Assembly (NCBI GenBank): GCA_003135315.1
Contig: PLBD01000444.1
Coordinates: 1 to 7,199, forward strand
Reading direction: 5' to 3'
Origin: Acidobacteriaceae bacterium
GTDB lineage: Bacteria > Acidobacteriota > Terriglobia > Terriglobales > Acidobacteriaceae
DNA length: 7,199 nucleotides
The notes beneath the pieces are model-generated. The model saw only the letters and a program-made list of their open reading frames with translations. It had not been told where the DNA came from and made no database searches. Positions 4,692 through 7,199 of the stretch are shown piece by piece; position 1 is the first letter of the stretch; each line of letters begins with the position of its first letter. A program made the translations under genes and the position numbers.

Positions 4692-7199
4692 ATGCGGAAA
4701 CGTAGCTTATCGAAGATGTTCTACATCCTGTTTGCGTTTTGGGGCGCGATCACAGTCGCCTCCCCTGCGCAGACCTTGACCACACTGGTCAACTTCGCCT
4801 ATACGAACGGGGCGGAGCCACTCTACGAATCCCTTGTGCCGGACCCCGATGGCAATTTGTACGGAACCACCAATGGTGCAGGTGCACACAACGGTGGCAT
4901 CGTCTTCAAGATGACGCCGAGCGGCACGCTGACGGTTCTGTACAGTTTTTGCGGCGGATCAAACTGCAGTGATGGCAACCAACCGGATACCGGGCTGACA
5001 CTCGGCAGCGATGGCAACTTCTATGGTGTAACTACAGCAGGGGGCGCGAGCGGGGACGGGACGGTGTTCAGGATCACTCCCAGCGGGGACTTCACCTTGC
5101 TGCACACCTTCACCGGAAGCGACGGCGCAGACCCCCAGGGCGCCTTGGTTTTGGCCAGCGACGGCAACTTCTATGGCACCACCACCTCGGGTGGCAGCCA
5201 CGATTTTGGCACCGTCTTCAGAATCACCCCCGGCGGCACTTTTACCACCATTTACAACTTTTGCTCTCTCGGTAGCTGCGCTGACGGTAGCGGCCCTTTT
5301 GGCGGCCTAGTGCAAGGGGCTGACGGCTACTTGTACGGAACAACTACTGGCGGCGGCGCCCACTTTCTCTACGGCACGGTGTTTAAGCTTGGCCTGAACG
5401 GCGTGCTGGCCACGCTGCACAGCTTCGCCGCCTCCGACGGCTCATCGCCCAATGCGAAGCTGCTCCAGGCTAGCGATGGAAATTTCTATGGCACGACAAC
5501 GTCAGGGGGCAACACCCAAGCCTGCACCTTCGGTTGCGGCACAATCTTCAGGATCACCGCCGGCGGTAGCTTCACGTCGCTACACAGCTTCGACGGCGCG
5601 GATGGCTCCTTCGTTGCTGCCGGTCTGATTCAAGCCAGCGATGGAAACTTCTATGGGGTCGCGGGGCGGGGCGGCAGTAGTTGTGGTTGTGGAACGATCT
5701 TCAAAATCACTGCGGGCGGCACGCTGACTGTGCTGCACTACTTCGCGGGGTTTCCCACTGAGGGCTCTTTGCCAGTCGGCGGGCTGCTTGAGGCCGGCAA
5801 CGGCAACTTTTACGGTACAACGGAGTCTGGCGGCAGCACTGGTGACGGCTCCGTCTTTAGTCTGACGGGCTTTACCGCAACCGTCGTGACCAGTACTCCA
5901 AATCCCTCGGAAGTGGGACAGCTAGTCACTCTTACAGCTACTGTAAGTCCCTCCGGCCCGCCGACGCCTACTGGGACTGTCAGCTTCACTTCCAATGGCA
6001 CCGCAATTTCCGGCTGCACCGCACTATCACTGTCTTCGTCAATGGCGATATGCATGACTTCGGCCCTCGCCGTAGGAACCGATGCAATCGTAGGCATGTA
6101 CTCCGGCGACTCGAATTACATGGGCAGCAGCGGCATGCTCTCGCAGATTGTGAATCCGGTGCCGTCGGCGGTGCAATTTGTGCCGCTGACCCCCTGCCGC
6201 GTGGTGGATACACGCAATCCGAACGGCACATTCGGCGGGCCGGTCATCACCGGGAATTCATCTCGCAGTTTCCCGCTGTCCGAAAGCGACAACCCCTGCG
6301 GGATTCCGCCGGATGCCATCGCCTATTCGCTCAATGTGACGGTGGTGCCGCAGCATACTCTCGGATACCTGACCATCTGGCCGAGCGGGGAGGGACAGCC
6401 GACCGTATCCACGCTGAACTCTCCCGATGGCCGTATCAAAGCCAACGCCGCAATCGTTCCCGCAGGCACGCCATCAGGATCAGTCAGCGTCTACGTGACC
6501 GACACCAGCAACGTCATCCTCGATATCGACGGCTACTTCGCCGCGCCGACCTCAGGCAGCCTGGCGTTCTATCCGCTGACGCCCTGCCGCATGGTTGACA
6601 CGCGCGGCGCCGACGGTGATCTCGGGGGCCCGCGCCTGGCGGCGCAAACGCCGCGCAGCTTCCCGTTGCTGTCGAGCAAGTGCATTCCCAGCGGTCTCAA
6701 TCCGCTGGCGTATTCACTCAACTTTACGGTCGTGCCGAATCCGTCGGGGCAGCAGTTGGGATATTTGTCGGTCTGGCCCACCGGCGAGACGCAACCCGTA
6801 GTCTCGACCTTGAACAATCCGACTGCCACGGTCGTAGCGAATGCTGCGATAGTGCCGGCGGGAACCGGCGGCGCGGTTGATGTTTACGCCTACAACACCA
6901 CCGACCTGTTGATTGACATCGACGGCTACTTCGCCGCGCCGGGAACAGGCGGGCTGTCCCTGTATCCGCTGACGCCCTGCCGCGTGCTTGACACCCGTCA
7001 GGTCGGCAATGGCCAGCCCTTCATGGACGACTGGAACCCTCCCAACGGCGTCGACGTGCTGACCAGTCAGTGTGCTCCTCCCAGCACGGCCAAGGGCTTC
7101 GTGTTCAATGCCACGGTGGTGCCGAGCGGCTCCATGCCCTACCTGACCTTGTGGCCGCACGGCGAGGGTCAGCCCACGGTCTCGACGCTGAACGCCTAC
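4692..7199 (+). CDS. Large secreted protein: GloVer repeats, Ig-like domain and PCR-DTR/DIDGYF repeats; 3' end beyond window
   Basis: The frame is open for 836 codons and runs off the right edge. Residues 1-26 form a signal peptide: RKR, a hydrophobic core, then ASPA with likely cleavage before Gln27. Residues 28-393 hold seven GloVer (Gloeo/Verruco, TIGR03803-type) repeats. Each is marked by D-G-N-F-Y-G-T-T, with motif starts at residues 53, 107, 157, 211, 262, 317 and 370, followed by a G-x-V-F-x-I-T-x-x-G strand. Residues about 396-487 resemble a group 3 bacterial Ig-like domain (PSEVGQLVTLTATVSPS...PTGTVSF...YSGDSNY). From about residue 495 come units of ~130 residues starting PLTPCR-x-x-DTR, two complete and a third cut by the edge. 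The protein is probably extracellular or surface-bound; no enzymatic motif is visible. A C-terminal anchor such as PEP-CTERM, if any, lies outside. Its biological role is unknown. Confidence 0.85.
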   Translation, partial: MRKRSLSKMFYILFAFWGAITVASPAQTLTTLVNFAYTNGAEPLYESLVPDPDGNLYGTTNGAGAHNGGIVFKMTPSGTLTVLYSFCGGSNCSDGNQPDTGLTLGSDGNFYGVTTAGGASGDGTVFRITPSGDFTLLHTFTGSDGADPQGALVLASDGNFYGTTTSGGSHDFGTVFRITPGGTFTTIYNFCSLGSCADGSGPFGGLVQGADGYLYGTTTGGGAHFLYGTVFKLGLNGVLATLHSFAASDGSSPNAKLLQASDGNFYGTTTSGGNTQACTFGCGTIFRITAGGSFTSLHSFDGADGSFVAAGLIQASDGNFYGVAGRGGSSCGCGTIFKITAGGTLTVLHYFAGFPTEGSLPVGGLLEAGNGNFYGTTESGGSTGDGSVFSLTGFTATVVTSTPNPSEVGQLVTLTATVSPSGPPTPTGTVSFTSNGTAISGCTALSLSSSMAICMTSALAVGTDAIVGMYSGDSNYMGSSGMLSQIVNPVPSAVQFVPLTPCRVVDTRNPNGTFGGPVITGNSSRSFPLSESDNPCGIPPDAIAYSLNVTVVPQHTLGYLTIWPSGEGQPTVSTLNSPDGRIKANAAIVPAGTPSGSVSVYVTDTSNVILDIDGYFAAPTSGSLAFYPLTPCRMVDTRGADGDLGGPRLAAQTPRSFPLLSSKCIPSGLNPLAYSLNFTVVPNPSGQQLGYLSVWPTGETQPVVSTLNNPTATVVANAAIVPAGTGGAVDVYAYNTTDLLIDIDGYFAAPGTGGLSLYPLTPCRVLDTRQVGNGQPFMDDWNPPNGVDVLTSQCAPPSTAKGFVFNATVVPSGSMPYLTLWPHGEGQPTVSTLNAY
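4773..5870 (+). repeat. Seven GloVer repeats (coding)
   Basis: Spacings between the DGNFYG-type motifs are 54, 50, 54, 51, 55 and 53 residues. A full unit reads as: hydrophobic strand and DGNFYGTT, a Gly-rich turn, G-T-V-F-R-I-T, a Gly turn, then a strand such as F-T-L-L-H-T-F and an acidic D-G-x-x-P turn. The seventh unit ends after SVFSLTG, without the last strand. The start of the mature protein (LTTLVNF...GAEP) looks like that missing strand. Confidence 0.8.
6174..7199 (+). repeat. Three ~130-residue PCR-DTR/DIDGYF units (coding, third incomplete)
   Basis: The units begin with PLTPCR-x-x-DTR, with the Cys at residues 502, 632 and 763. A second Cys follows at 536, 664 and 794. Shared later motifs are N-x-TVVP, YL-[TS]-[IVL]-WP-x-GE, QP-x-VSTLN, A-x-AAIVPAGT and DIDGYFAAP (residues 611 and 742). 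Related units occur, as I recall, in large secreted actinobacterial proteins (P-x-RVLDTR ... N-x-TV ... YLT-x-[WY]P ... D-x-x-GYF), where they are often carried on hydrolases. Confidence 0.75.

Noticed and set aside
4619..4705. A 28-codon upstream frame overlapping the start of the secreted protein gene
   Set aside because: It could be a regulatory uORF because it overlaps the ATG at 4692, but it lacks a Shine-Dalgarno and its sequence shows no leader-peptide pattern.
4692..7199. CRISPR or non-coding tandem repeat in the right-hand third
   Set aside because: The repetition follows codon phase over 836 uninterrupted codons with repeat-protein motifs, so it is coding repetition.

Overview
The window reads as ordinary chromosome from a GC-rich Gram-negative bacterium, most likely an acidobacterium (Terriglobia/Acidobacteriales type). 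The reasons are the adjacent yqgF and mltG genes, a small Trp-rich membrane protein and a membrane-anchored TPR protein of acidobacterial character, palindromic GC-rich intergenic elements, and a large secreted protein that combines GloVer repeats, a bacterial Ig-like domain and 'PCR-x-x-DTR ... DIDGYF' repeats. The assignment comes from recalled family resemblance, not from a search.

Layout. Minus strand, 1-1273: yqgF (ruvX, pre-16S rRNA nuclease family) is followed 64 nt downstream by mltG (endolytic murein transglycosylase), whose 3' end lies outside the window. Plus strand, 1333-2844: an AI-2E/PerM-family membrane protein, then a small Fe(2+)-trafficking protein (yggX). The two gene pairs diverge from a 59-nt spacer. 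Positions 2845-3021 hold a convergent intergenic region with two perfect palindromes, flanked by heptamer repeats related to GCTGACA. Minus strand, 3022-4302: a single-pass membrane protein of unknown function and a membrane-anchored TPR protein with a clear ribosome binding site and a plausible sigma-70 promoter. A 389-nt divergent intergenic region (4303-4691) follows. From 4692 to the right edge runs an open-ended gene for a large secreted protein, with 836 residues visible.

How the parts relate. The first two genes are housekeeping (rRNA maturation and peptidoglycan). The transporter-like protein and YggX are independent cell functions, and so is the TPR protein, which resembles the YfgM/CpoB type of envelope helper. 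The secreted protein is the most unusual item. Its N-terminal half has exactly seven GloVer motifs spaced 50-55 residues apart. The strand missing from the seventh repeat appears to be supplied by the mature N-terminus, as in a velcro-closed seven-bladed beta-propeller. Its C-terminal half has at least three ~130-residue units, each with one Cys pair. No CRISPR array, transposase, tRNA, rRNA or phage gene was seen.
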